DNA of 64,000 nt from Gigaspora margarita. Lineage: Eukaryota > Glomeromycota > Glomeromycetes > Diversisporales > Gigasporaceae. The translations under genes and the position numbers were made by a program. The notes below the pieces were generated by a model that saw nothing but the letters and a program-made list of their open reading frames with translations, had not been told where the DNA came from and did not search any database. Location: contig WTPW01000635.1 in assembly GCA_009809945.1 (NCBI GenBank), positions 13,281-77,280 on the forward strand, in the 5' to 3' direction. The stretch's first letter is position 1. Each line of letters opens with the position of its first letter. Positions 35,734 through 47,648 of this stretch are shown in pieces.

Positions 35734-37545
35734 TATGTTCTCCTGAAATACAATCATTTAAGCAAACAGAATTAAACTTGTACTCACCCTAGTAATTTTA
35801 TTAAATAGATAAATGATTACTGTTAATAATGTATAGATTCTTTTGAAACACTATTATTAAAACAAACAGAATTAAACTTTATATCACTCTAGTAATTTTA
35901 TCAAATGATAATAATTATAGTAAATATTATATACATTTGCTAAAACATAATTATTAAAGCAAACAGAATTAAACTTTGTACTCATTCTGGTGATTTTATT
36001 GAATAGATAAATTATTATGGTTAATAATATATCCATGCTACTAAAACATGATCATTTAAGTGAACAGAATTAAGCTTCATACGCAACCTGGTAATTTTAT
36101 CAAATAGATAAATAATTACGCTTAATAAACATATATTTTTCTGAAACACAATTGTTAAAGCATACAGAATTAAACTTTGTACTCACTCTAGTGATTTCAT
36201 CAAATAGATAAATAATATAGTTAATAATACATATTCTTTTGAAACACAATCATCAAAATGAACAGAATTAAAATTCATACTCACCCTGGTAATTTTATCA
36301 AATGATAATAATTACAGTTAATAATATATATATTTTTCTAAAACACAATCATTAAAGTGAACAGAATTAAACTTTGTACTCACCCTAGTAATTTTATTGA
36401 ATAGATAAATTATTATGGTTAATAATGAATATATTCTATTATAACATAATCATTTAAGCAAACAGAATTAAACTTCATACTCATTCTTGTAATTTTATTG
36501 AATGGATAAATGATTACAGTTAATAATATATACATTCTTCTGAAACACAATTCTTAAAGCACATATAATTAAACTTTGTACTTACTTGGTGATTTCATCA
36601 AATGAATAAATAATTACAGTTAATAATACATATATTTGTTTGAGACATTTAAGTGAGCAGAATTAAATTTTGTACTCATCCTAGTAATTTTATCAAATAG
36701 ATAAATGATTACAGTTAATAATACATACATTTTTCTAAAATACGATTATTAAAACAAACAAAATTAAACTTTGTATTCACCATGTGATTATATTGAACTA
36801 ATAAATTATTACAGTTAATAATATACACATTCTTCTAAAACATGATCATTTAAACAAACAGAATTAAACTTCATACTTACACTAGTAATTTTATGAATGG
36901 ATAAATTGTTATAGTTTATAATACATACATTCTCATAAATATGATTATTAAAGCGAACAGAATTAAACTTCATACTCAACCTGGTAATTTCATCAAATAG
37001 ATAAATGATTACAGTTAATAATACATATATTTGCCTGAAACATAATTGTTAAAGTGAACAGAATTAAATTTTGTACTCACTCTTATAACTTTATTAAACA
37101 GATAAATGATTATGGTTAACAATACATACATTCTACTAAAACATAATTGTTAAAGTGAAAAGAATTAAACTTTGTACTCACCCTGGTAATTTTATTGAAT
37201 GATAAATGATTATGGTTAACAATATATATATTCTTCTAAAAATTGATTTTTAAAATTAACAGATAAATTATCACAGTTAATAATATATATATTTTTTCTG
37301 AAACACGCTCATTTAAGTGAACAGAATTAAACTTTGTACACCTAGTAATTTTTTGTATATTTTATTTTTTTAAGCTAGAATACATTTGTATTAAAAATGT
37401 ATTGTAAATGTGTTGTAAAAAATATATATTATTTTAATAATAAAATCAATATATCTATAAGTGTATGTATGACCAAAAATAAAAGTTCCTTTAAATAATT
37501 GATGACTAATGCTTTTAATAGTTTTAGTAAAATTAAGTTGATTAT

Positions 37546-39118
37546 ACAGTGGCCTACCATATTATTATGGATACTTTTTGGGCGGCCATTACTCAAAATC
37601 AGGTAAGTAAATTTTATATCATGTGACCAACTAATCTCACGCAAAACATACTAAAATTTGGTTTAATTTCATTAGGTCATGTAGAATTATACAAGAAAAA
37701 CCATGAAGTATTTTTTCTTTTTTTTAACATTTTTTTATTAAAATTTTTAATACTAATTATATTTTAGCATTTTGTAGATTTTCTTCTAACCTCAATGAAA
37801 ATGGCATCATGATTTGATACAAAAAAAGCCCATCTCATATGCCATTACTATGCCCAATAATAAAGCTCAAACCTCTAATATCCCATCTTTGTGCCATATA
37901 GAATATACTCAAACTGACAGAAAGACTATTGAAAAAGACAAAAGTAGGTCTGTTAGACAATAATATATATTTAAAGATTCAAAAAATATCCAGCTTTTAA
38001 AGGTTTGAGTGTTAGTAGAAGAAAAATGGCTTGGGATAGGCAATACAGAATCTCAAGTTTTCTTTGTGCAATGCACGAATAATACTTACAGATTTTTTAT
38101 AAATTTTTTTTTTGTTTCTGCACTATTTTTGGTGGAAAAATAATCTGGAAAGTTTTATACAGCAGTTTTCTTGGGTAACTAGACTTTTAGACTTGCATAT
38201 TCGGTAAGAGAAATCGATTTTTAAGTGTTTGGAACCACCTTTTTTTTCTTTTTTATGCCTCTAAGGCACCCGACTTCTTCATAATATCCAGTGTGGCATA
38301 CTTTCCAAATCTACTGTATATTCCCAAAAAGAAGCTACTCTGAAAATAAGCTACCCCCTGTTTTTTTCAAAAATCTCAAAAAATGTGTTAGCAGTTGCTA
38401 CATATAAAACTTTTTTTATACTAAGTTAACTTCAAAGGTTCGATTAAGTAAAGTTGTTCAGCGCATCAAATTACACCTATAGTAAAAATTTGGTGTCATT
38501 TGAACAACCTTTTATTAGTACGTTTTTCAATTTTTTTCAAAAACATCTATACGCTAAAAATAAGCTACTCCCATTTTTTTGTGTAATTTTTGGCCCAAAA
38601 AAGTAGCTTATTTTCGGGAATATATGGTAATAATAGTCATATTAGAGAAACCCAAATCCTACCTTAGGTGGCCATCAATAATAAAATTTTTTTGTTCTCA
38701 AGTTAAATTGTTTGCTCCTACTTTTTTGTGAGAAAAAAAGGACAAGCTTACTTTTTATATCAATTGTACCCAATTTGTCATACAAACATGCCTTTTTTAT
38801 ATTTTGTAATGTTCCCTCAGTATTAACCACTAATTGAACGAAATTTGAAACATTTTGAAAAACAAATCAATTTTTTGTGAATTTTTTTTAAAAAAAAAAT
38901 CAAAAAATTCAAAAAATCGATTTTCGTACAAATCCAAAAATGGTACTTTGTACTTTTTTTGCATAACTTCTGCGCGATGCAACAAAACTATATGAAATTT
39001 TAGTATGTTATATCGTGAGATAGCTGGTTACATAATAAAATTTTGTACAGTATTTACTTACCCGATTTTGATCGATGGCCACCCAAAAAGTGTCCATAAT
39101 AATATGGTAGGCCACTGT
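37546..39118. mobile_element. Tc1/mariner-type TIR element, about 1.57 kb
   Basis: Ends CAGTGGCCTACCATATTATT are inverted with TA outside and match the 1046-2414 element. TIRs are long (about 150 bases, imperfect). The interior is not a palindrome and is long enough to have held a short transposase, but I recognise no DDE motif in the broken frames. It is interrupted by the element at 38314-38627. Confidence 0.8.
38314..38627. mobile_element. AATAAGCTAC-type foldback nested in the mariner-type element
   Basis: Ends CTGTATATTCCCAAAAAGAA and (complement) CCATATATTCCCGAAAATAA pair with TA outside. It carries three AATAAGCTAC or AGAAGCTAC motifs and is a 314-base relative of 14931-15690. Confidence 0.83.
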
Positions 39119-40885
39119 ATAAGTTAATTAGAATTAATTAGTAAAATTTTATGAATCATAAGATTTTATAAAATTTTATTAATAAAATTTTATAAAATCT
39201 TATAATACACAAATTTTTATTAATTAATTCTAACTTTAGCACTATGTAAACATGTTCAGCACTTAAAAATACATCAAATCAGTAGATTTGTTTTTATTTT
39301 TTTTGAAATTTGGAGAATAGATGCATAATTTTGGTTTTTTGATCAAAAAGTCAAATTTAAGCATTTTTTCTCCAAATTTCAAGTAAAATAAAAACAATAC
39401 TGCTGATTTAATGTATTTTTAGGCTCTGAACAAGTTTACTTAGTGAATTAAGTTAGAATTAATCAGTAAAAGTTTGTGAATCATAAGATTTTATAGAATT
39501 TTATTAATAAAATTCTATAAAATTTTATGATTCACAAAATTTTACTAATTTATTATAACTCATGCACTAAATAAACTTGTTCAGAGCCTAAAAATACATT
39601 AAATCTGTAGTATTGTTTTTATTTTACTTGAAATTTGAAGAAAAGATGCTTAAATTTGACTTTTTTGATCAAAAATTCAAAATTATGCACTATTCTCCAA
39701 ATTTCAAGTAAAATAAAAAATAACTCTACCAATTTGATGTATTTTAGGTCTGTACAAGTTTACTTAGTGCATTAAGTTAGAATTAACAGTAAAAAGTTTG
39801 TGAATCATAAGATTTGTAGAATTTTATTAATAAAATTCTATAAAATTTTATGATTCACAAAATTTATTAATTTATTCTAACTTCATATACTAAATAAACT
39901 TATTTAGAACCTAAAAATACATTAAATCAGCAGAATTATTTTTATTTTACTTGAAATTTGAAGAATGGATGCATAATTTTGGATTTTTGATCAAAAAAGT
40001 CAGATTTAAGCATCTTTTCTCCAAATTTCAAGTAAAATAAAAACAATTCTGCTAATTTAATGTATTTTTAGGTGCTGTATAAGGTTACTTAGTGCATTAA
40101 GCTAGAATTAATCAGTAAAAGTTTGTGAATCATAAGATTTTATAGAATTTTATTAATAAAATTCTATAAAATTTTATGATTCACAAAATTTCACTAATTT
40201 ATTCTAACTCTATGCACTAAATAAACTTATTTAGAACCTAAAAATATATTAAATTAGCAGAATTGTTTTTTATTTTACTTGACATTTGGAGAAAAGATGC
40301 TTAAATTTGACTTTTTTGATCAAAAATCCAAAATTATGCATCTATTCTCCAAATTTCAAGTAAAATAAAAATAATTCTACTGATTTGATGTATTTATAGG
40401 TGCTGTACAAGTTTACTTAGTGCATTAATTTAGAATTAATTAGTAAAAGGTCGTGTATAATAAGATTTTATAGAAGTTTATTAATAAAATTCTATAAAAT
40501 TTATGATTCACAAAATTTTACTAATTAATTCTAACTCCATGCACTAAATAAACTTATTTAGAACAAAAAAATACATTAGATCAGCAGAATTGTTTTTATT
40601 TTACTTGAAATTTGGAGAAAAGATGCTTAAATTTGACTTTTTTGATCAAAAATCCTAAATTATGCATCTATTCTCCAAATTTTAAGTAAAATAAAAATAA
40701 CTCTGCTGATTTGGTGCATTTTTAGGTGCTGAATATGTTTACTTAGCACATAAAGTTAGAATTAATTAATAAAAATTTGTATATTATAAGATTTTATAAA
40801 ATTTTATTAATAAAATTCTATAAAATCTTATAATTCATAAAATTTTACTAATTAATTCTAACTTCATGCACTAAGTAAACTTAGC
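39119..40885. repeat. Satellite with a unit of about 325 bp, about 5.4 copies, two hairpins per unit
   Basis: TTAGAATTAATCAGTAAAA recurs near 39129, 39453, 39778, 40103, 40431 and 40756. Each unit holds one hairpin built on AAGATTTTATAGAATTTTAT around TTAATAAAATTC, and a second built on TGAAATTTGGAGAAAAGATG mirrored by CTATTCTCCAAATTTCAAGT. The regular palindromes suggest that a foldback element was amplified in tandem. Confidence 0.92.
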
Positions 40886-41130
40886 ACCAAAAAAATATAT
40901 ATAGGCATATTCAAACTCAGACCAGTCTGCATAAAATTTAGAGTTTGAGTCTGGTCCGATCCTGGATTAGACCCAAACCAAACCTATTCCAATCCTAGCC
41001 TCCCGATCTGGACCTAATCATTTGTTGTTTAAATCCCCCCCTCTAAAAAATTTTGAACTTGTTATATTAAACAAAGAATTAAATTGGAGTGGCCTTACTA
41101 ATTCTTAGCATAGATCGATTGTGAAATTAT
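40886..41130. other. Spacer with GGTCCGATCCTGGATTAG-type low-order repeats
   Basis: Slightly GC-richer; AACTCAGACCAGTCTGC and GTTTGAGTCTGGTCCG are loosely mirrored. No gene. Confidence 0.4.
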
Positions 41131-41640
41131 AATGAAATTATGATATCTTATTCTAAATTTTTTTATATTACATTTTAAATATTGGTTTGATTTTATATCC
41201 TGTTTTTGGCCATACTTGCCAAATTTGGTTTAGCATTTCAAAAACTGGATAGAGCAATGATATTGTATTAGATATATTCATAAAATTTTCATAACATGTA
41301 ATCTTCATTTTCATATATAAAGACACTCATGATGCGTAAAAATTTTATAATATAAAGAATTGATTATCTTGTTCTAAATTTTCTCACATCTCACTTGGAT
41401 CATGATTTTGGATATTTAACAACAATTATATTTTGTTTTTGGTTATACAATCAAATTTGGTTCAGCATTTCCAAAACTGAATAGAGCTATTAATGCTAAC
41501 AGCATATATTAGATACAGTATATTTAATATGAATTTTTTCTATCATGTGATCTGAACTATTTATACTATCTCATTTTTACAGATGCAAAATAATTGGTAA
41601 AATGTAAAAGACACTCATGACAGGTGATAATTTTACAATA
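41131..41640. repeat. Diverged direct repeat, two units of about 240-260 bp
   Basis: TCTTATTCTAAATTTTTTTA then TTTGGTTTAGCATTTCAAAA and AAAGACACTCATGATGCG recur in order as TCTTGTTCTAAATTTTCTCA, TTTGGTTCAGCATTTCCAAA and AAAGACACTCATGACAGG. Confidence 0.7.
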
Positions 41641-41974
41641 TGGAGATTATTGGAATTTACTCTTCTAATATTTTTGAAAATATTAAATCACTTACTGCTA
41701 AAAAAACAAATTATTTTTTACTACATTATCTAATAATCTCTTAAATTAGTTTCAAGATATTATCTGGTCCTTATGAAATGTCTCTCAATATCAATAGGAA
41801 CATGCTCACAATATTACCTCAAAGATGAAAAAAAAGAAATATTTTTTTCAAATATATCCTATACAACAACTATACCTTCATCAAATATATCTTATATAGA
41901 CTTTTTTCTTTTATAAAAAAATGGGTTCTACAAAGTTTCTTTCTAATAGACTTACACACTAACATTATAGCATA

Positions 41975-42191
41975 CCATATCCTATCATGAATAAGCACCC
42001 CCTTTTTTGAAATTTTAAACTCAAATAATTTGAAAATTATTTAATAAAACTTAATAAAAATTTATTTATTTAAATTTTATAGGTTTATTAAGTTTAATTT
42101 AAAAAAATTTTTATTGAGTTTGGTTAGATAATTTCAAGTTGTTTGAGTTTAAAAATTTCAAAAAAGGGTGCTTATTCATGATAGGATATGG
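41975..42191. mobile_element. TA-flanked MITE, CCATATCCTAT family, better copy
   Basis: Ends CCATATCCTATCATGAATAA and TTATTCATGATAGGATATGG are perfect inverted repeats with TA outside. Internal arms (TTTGAAATTTTAAACTCAAA) also pair. Relative of 13844-14040. Confidence 0.92.
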
Positions 42192-42955
42192 TATACTTTA
42201 GGTTTTTTTTAACCTATTCTAACTAGTCAATTAATCTGAAATAATTAATTATAGTATTTATAAAAAATAGAAGGTATAATATTATATTGGGTACCTGCTT
42301 TACAGTAATACAAATGTAGTTCTTAAATCTTTAAAATGTAAACTTCTTGTTTTTTACTTAAATAAAGCTTCAACTATGCCATTTTTAAAAAAAAAAATTA
42401 AATAAAAAATAAAAAAATAACAAATAACAAAAAAACAAAAAACTTTTTATATAACAAAAATTTAAATTAATATAAGATTAGAGTAAGGGTTAATGTCAAA
42501 AGTAGAGTAAATAATAGCATATACCAAAATTTTGCAAGAAATTTTTTTGTTAGAGCTTGAAAAGTAGTTATGTAAATAAAATTTTTTAATATTACAAATT
42601 TTAGAAAAATTTCTTTATTTTGTTATACAAAAAAAATTAGTATATTACACCTGATCTTCAAATTTAATTGGTAGATTATTAAGGTACAATATACAAGCAA
42701 ATAACAGAGTGTAATGCCTAATTAAGTTCTTAATATAATATATATAAGATAATATAATATTATACAATTTAATATAATTTATTTACTCTAATTTGAAATA
42801 ACTAAATTACAAAACATACCAAAGTCTGAATTAATAAGATACTTTATAAACTTATAGTACAGTGGTCCTTATTCATTAATTTATTTTGCAACCAAATTTG
42901 TTTGCAACTTATTTATAAATTCAAACTTTTTAAATAAAATCATAAGAATAATATA
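42192..42955. other. AT-rich spacer with diffuse repeat remnants
   Basis: CCAAAATTTTGCAAGAAATT near 42530 matches the 32140 region. No gene or paired ends. Confidence 0.45.
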
Positions 42956-43152
42956 TTTGTCACACTCTATTATATATTTATTTGTTATAGCAAGTAAGGC
43001 CATATTAATGTTAAAGTAGGATTAAATTAAAGTTAGAATTAAAATTAATACAGAATTGTTAAAGAATCATTTTTGGTTAAAAGTGCAATAGGTATTATCT
43101 TAATAAAATTTTGAGTTATAAATAAAGCTGTAACAAATAAGCATGTAACAAA
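42956..43152. mobile_element. TA-flanked MITE, TTTGTCACAC family
   Basis: The left end TTTGTCACAC and right end GTAACAAA are flanked by TA. The interior TTAATACAGAATTG, ATCATTTTTGGTTA and TTATCTTAATAAAATTTTGA match 11023-11230 in order. Confidence 0.65.
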
Positions 43153-43493
43153 TAGATTGCTCCAAATTATAAATAATGATTTTAGCTATATATTTTCTAA
43201 GTAAAATATTTAGTTTTAGATCTATTTTACTAATATTGTTAAGTTATTTTTAAGGGATAGTTAACTCATCCAATTTTATATATATATTTATGAAAAAATT
43301 ATTTAAATTAAATTTATTTAAAAGTATATATATATAGAGAATTGCTAATCTTAACAAGGAGGAAATTTTCCTATTACACAAGACCAAATCGACCATAAAA
43401 TTATAAAAACAAATCATATTTATTTTTATTTATATTATATACATATATAATGTACAAAGCCGCTTTTAAAATATATTAATCCATTAATACTAG

Positions 43494-43700
43494 CCTAACA
43501 CTAATCCCACACTACTCTCACTCTAACCCCATCCATTTTGCTAATATTAGCCTAACCCTAATCTTAACCCTTACCCTAACTATAACCCAACCCTTTTAGC
43601 TCTTATCTCAAGCTCTTATACTAATCCTGTTCTATCCTAACCAAAATTCATACTAATACCTAACCCTAACTTCGCTACTAACCCAGGCTAACACTAATAT
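43494..43700. repeat. Degenerate CCCTAA (telomere-like) repeat patch
   Basis: Imperfect copies such as CCTAACCCTAATC, TAACCCTTACCCTAACTATA and ACCTAACCCTAAC fill about 200 bases. TTAGGG is the usual fungal telomere unit. Here it is interrupted and lies inside a transposon, so it is not an active telomere. Confidence 0.75.
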
Positions 43701-43734
43701 ATGGCTTTAATCTGTATAAATAGCTCAGGTTTTG

Positions 43735-44735
43735 CAGCAGTTTGCTAGTCAAATCAGCATGAGATTTGGCAGGATAATGAACATAAATTTACATGCCACC
43801 ATGATAACAATATGGATTAATTATCAAAATATAATTTATATAAGTAATCAATAAGCTAACTACATATGAAGCAAAATTTTGTAAGAAATTTTTTTAAACA
43901 TACAAGGAAGCTTCATCAGTAAAATTATATGATATTGTTCCTTTTTAAAAAAATAGCCTTACTGACTTTTTGCTCTCCACAAACAAGTCAACACGTATTA
44001 CAAGCCAACATGTCACATCTGTAACATACACATACATGTCATCTAAATGCGCTATTTCATATGACATGATATTACATGCCACCCTTTGCCTTAATGCCCA
44101 TGCCATTTTACCTTGCCATTCCACAAAACATTTCTGTGTGTGCTATCCTACAAATGGCGATACCGAAAATGAAGAAAACTAGTTAGTGAAAGAAGAAAAG
44201 ATAGTATAACAGAAAAAAATGCTATACTTATTACTAGCAAATAGTCAAACTGGCACAGAATTTGGTAGGGTAATGAACATAAATTCATGTGCCAATACAA
44301 TAACAATGTGAATTAGCTATTAAAACATAAATTTACATAAGTAATTAATAAACTAACTGCATATAAAACACAATTTCATAAGGAATTTTTTTTAAAACAC
44401 ACAAGAAAACTTCATTAGTAAAATTATAAGATATTGCTCTTTTTTTAAAAAAATATTCTTTACTAACCTTTTGCTCTCCACGAAACGAGCCAATAAGTAA
44501 CGTACACATATGTGTCATCTGAATGCGCCATTTCATATGACGTGATATTATGTGCCACCCTTTGTCATAATGTCCATGCCATTTTACTGTGCCATTCTAT
44601 AAAATATTTCTGTGCATGCTACCCTACGAATAGTGACACTAAAAATGAAGAAAACTAGTTAATGAAAGAAGAAAAGATAGTATAACAAAGAAAAAAAAAT
44701 GCTATACATATTACTAGCAAACAGCAGTCAAAAAA
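43735..44735. repeat. Two direct repeats of about 495 bp in tandem
   Basis: The first copy (about 43735-44240) and second (about 44241-44735) share GGATAATGAACATAAATT / GGGTAATGAACATAAATT, TTTTTGCTCTCCAC, ATTTCATATGACATGATATT, and AAAATGAAGAAAACTAGTTA in the same order. Frames in either copy (71 and 63 codons) are not conserved between copies, so they are not genes. Confidence 0.88.
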
Positions 44736-44824
44736 AAAAATCTCTATGTCATCACTTACAATACCACTAATAACTAGCAAAAACACAACCACAACTAAAA
44801 CACTAATTACTACGATATTTATAA

Positions 44825-44866
44825 TGATACCAATGACAACACCAATGATGACACCAATGACAACAA
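44825..44866. repeat. Twelve-base minisatellite
   Basis: Three units of ACCAATGACAAC or a close variant sit in tandem just after the long direct repeats. Confidence 0.7.
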
Positions 44867-45863
44867 ACTAGAGCAAGGTATCCAAGGCAAGAAAAAAAAT
44901 TTGATTAGTATAATATAAAAAAAAACAATACAACAAATACAAAAAAAAAATACGTATACATTTAGATCCTTTGCAAATATATATATATAGATCCTGTTGT
45001 GTAACTGGAAAGGAGATTTTTCTCCCAGTTAAGTATAGTTATTCTCATATATATAACTCTCTTTAAATTTTAAATATATATTCTTTGGCATTTAATACTT
45101 TTTTGTTCAAAGTTTTAGTTCTTAATTTTAAGCAGGGGCTAAAAATCTTTTACTAAAGTTAACCAATTTTTTACTATGTTCTTTAAGTCAAATGAGTAAC
45201 TCACTCTATATAATAATATGATTGATCAAAATAATCTTTTGAAAATATAAAAAATGCTATTAAGTAAAGGCTTATTGTGCTCTAATTAAGAGATAAAGAA
45301 GAGGTTCTTCTAATTCTAATGGTAGTTAAATTATCAAAATTGACTTGGTGGATCCCAAGATACTTGGGATCAAAGAAGAGAGCTTAAGGATCTGCAAATT
45401 CACTATTACACAAAATATTAAAAAGTATAATACTTTGTATAATAGTGAATTTGCAGATCTTTATGTTCTCTTCTTTGATTCCAAGTATTTTAGGATTCAC
45501 CAAGCCAATTTTGATAATTTAACTACCATTAGAATCAGAAGAATATCCTCTTTAACTTTCAATTAGGCCTTTACTTAATAGCATTTTTCATATTTTTAAA
45601 AGATTATTTTGATCAATCATATTATTATATAGAATGAGTCACTCATTTGACTTAAAGAACATAGTAAAGAATTGGTCAACTTTGGTTTAAGATTTTTAGC
45701 TACTTGCTTAAAATTAAGAACTAAAAGTTTGAAAAAAAGAGTATTAAATGCTAAAGAATATATATTTAAAATTTAAAGAGACTTTTATATGTATACTTTT
45801 AAATAAATTTAATTTAAATAATTTTTTTGTATAAATATATATATATAATTGGGTGAGTCAACT

Positions 45864-46404
45864 CATTTTGATCTATAAGTAATTGCACTTAGTTGGACAT
45901 GTCCCTTGACTGTTAAGTAGTAATTCGCAGTTAAAGTATTAAAATTCTATAAAAAAATTAGTACAGTTTTACTAATTGTCTTATATAGAAGTAAATGCTA
46001 TATATTTCTGATTATAATAAAAAAACCTAAAGTAAACAATCAATAAATACATACATTGTATCATATACTAATGTGAGTTTAATAATTTAACTATTGTTAG
46101 AATTAAAAAAGTTGGGTTTGCAAAGTTTAATTAGAAATTATAAAAGGGTTGCTTAGTAAAAAAAATACTTTTATATATAAAAAAGTCCTATTCATACACT
46201 ATAGAAATTTACTATTAATATCTGCGATGATTTATTATAAAATTTTGATCATTTTATACCTTTTATCTGTGATTTTCCCTTTAAAAAACTTTAGTATAAT
46301 AAAGTTTAAACTATATATATTAAAACTTTTACTATGGAATTTTTTCTTTAAATTTTTCTAAATTTTATATATTCCTGTCTATAAAAAAATATTTACTTCT
46401 AATA
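45864..46404. other. AT-rich spacer, nothing recognised
   Basis: A 70-codon frame at 46149-46361 is compositional (Lys, Phe, Leu, Ile) and has no support. Confidence 0.5.
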
Positions 46405-46924
46405 TGGGGGCATCCATAAATAACATTATATTTGGGAGTTACCCAAAATATAACATTTTTTCAATAAGTAGAGAGTGTCAAAAAAATATAACATAATTTT
46501 TTATAAAAATTTGGCTAAAACTTGATCCAGAGGTCCAAAATGGATGAATTAGATAACATTTGAATTGTCTCAAAAAAAGTATTTGGATGGTACCAAAATC
46601 ATGTGATTTGGATTACTGTATCACGTTTTATTAATGAAATATTATTGGTTATTATGTTTTTTTATAAAATTACTATATATCTATAGTTTTGTGAATATCT
46701 CTTGATCCAGTAATCCAAATAAAATGATTTTTGGTACCATTGGATTCAACTCATAGAGACGAATCGAATGGTACCAAAATCATCCAAATTGGATTACTGG
46801 ATCATAATATATTTAAGTTTTTGTAAAATTTTATAAATATATAGATTTTTAAAATTTTTTTATATAGTCTAGGAGATCAAGAGCCACTATGTAGAGTACA
46901 TAACGTTATCTATAGATGCCCTCT
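46405..46924. mobile_element. TA-flanked element with GGGGGCATCC ends
   Basis: Ends GGGGGCATCCATAAATAACA and (complement) GAGGGCATCTATAGATAACG are inverted. Inside, three copies of AATGGTACCAAAATCATCCA-like sequence with TTGGATTACTGGATCA lie in both orientations. GGGGGCATCCATAAAT-type ends recur in eukaryotic Tc1/mariner-like elements. Confidence 0.78.
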
Positions 46925-47138
46925 ATAAGTCTTAATTTTTACAAATAAATTACTTAAAGTACAATAATAAAGGTTGTAATCTTTATATAAACTATATAAT
47001 ATTGTATTAGAAATTATATTTTAAAACCAATTTTAAAAAATTTGCCAAATATTGTAAATTATTTTTTTGGTTAAAAAATTTTTTTAAATATAATATTTTT
47101 GGTTTAAAAAAGCAATATAAACTTTTTGTTTTTTAATA
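46925..47138. other. AT-rich spacer
   Basis: No feature seen. Confidence 0.4.
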
Positions 47139-47326
47139 CAGTCAATCTCCCATACAATTATCTCCGCTACAATCACATCATAATACTATATCACATTTTT
47201 ATTAAAACAATTTACTATTAAATATATAAAAAAAATACCTTTATAAAAGCACAATATCTTTATAAGCATTTTTTTGAAAAAAAAGTATATATGTGACCAA
47301 ATTGGTAATTATAAAGGGGTTGACTG
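47139..47326. mobile_element. TA-flanked pogo-like MITE
   Basis: Ends CAGTCAATCTCCCATACAAT and (complement) CAGTCAACCCCTTTATAATT are inverted with TA outside. CAGTC-starting TIRs with TA duplications are typical of pogo/Tigger-type transposition. Confidence 0.8.
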
Positions 47327-47648
47327 TATAAATACAAATAATACAAAATATAATTCTTATTTTAAAATATAAATAAATGTATATCTCGCACTCTGTGATG
47401 TGCTTATATATTACACTTTAATTTGATTAACTAAATTTGTAGGTTATTTTTTTTAAAAAAAATAAACAAATTATGTAAAAACTTTTAGATTAGGACTAAA
47501 TTAGAAGTTTATTAGAAAATTCTTAAATTTTTTTTTGTTTATATGCAAAATTTTGTACTAAACAAGTTTACTTAGTAAAAGTAAAAAAGTTATCTTAATA
47601 AAATTTAAGTAATAATCTGTGAAAGTTTGGTATCATTTTTATATTAGA

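Larger units (their letters stand above)
34561..37345. repeat. Satellite with a unit of about 98 bp, about 19 copies
   Basis: The unit contains GAACAGAATTAAACTTTGTA, then CTCACCCTGGTAATTTTATC and AATAGATAAATGATTACAGT. Successive copies of the first motif sit near 35767, 35865, 35963, 36063, 36163, 36261 and 36361. Two MITEs (34630-35172 and 35392-35733) interrupt the array. No coding sense. Confidence 0.93.
43337..45046. mobile_element. 1.7-kb TIR element with 8-9 bp AT duplication
   Basis: Ends GAGAATTGCTAATCTTAAC and (complement) GAGAATAACTATACTTAAC continue as an imperfect TIR of about 55 bases. Flanking TATATATA on both sides gives a duplication of 8 or 9 bases, as made by hAT or MULE transposases, though in such sequence the length is uncertain. 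It contains the CCCTAA-like patch and the two long direct repeats. No transposase frame is left. Confidence 0.7.
43259..45863. mobile_element. Foldback of about 0.9 kb holding a 1.7-kb insertion
   Basis: AGTTAACTCATCCAATTTTA on the left mirrors AATTGGGTGAGTCAACT on the right. The left arm resumes after the 43337-45046 insertion (ACTCTCTTTAAATTTTAAAT) and mirrors AATTTAAAGAGACTTTTATA. The 45057-45785 part is a nearly perfect palindrome of about 330-base arms around 45430. Confidence 0.8.

Noticed and set aside
34561-37345. CRISPR-like array
   Set aside because: Units abut in tandem without unique spacers and the context is eukaryotic transposons; it is a satellite.
43970-44536. Short frames inside the 495-bp direct repeats
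   Set aside because: The frames are on opposite strands in the two copies and neither is preserved in the other copy.
43735-44735. The 495-bp repeats as a pair of LTRs
   Set aside because: They are directly adjacent with no internal region, and they lie inside an element with its own inverted termini.
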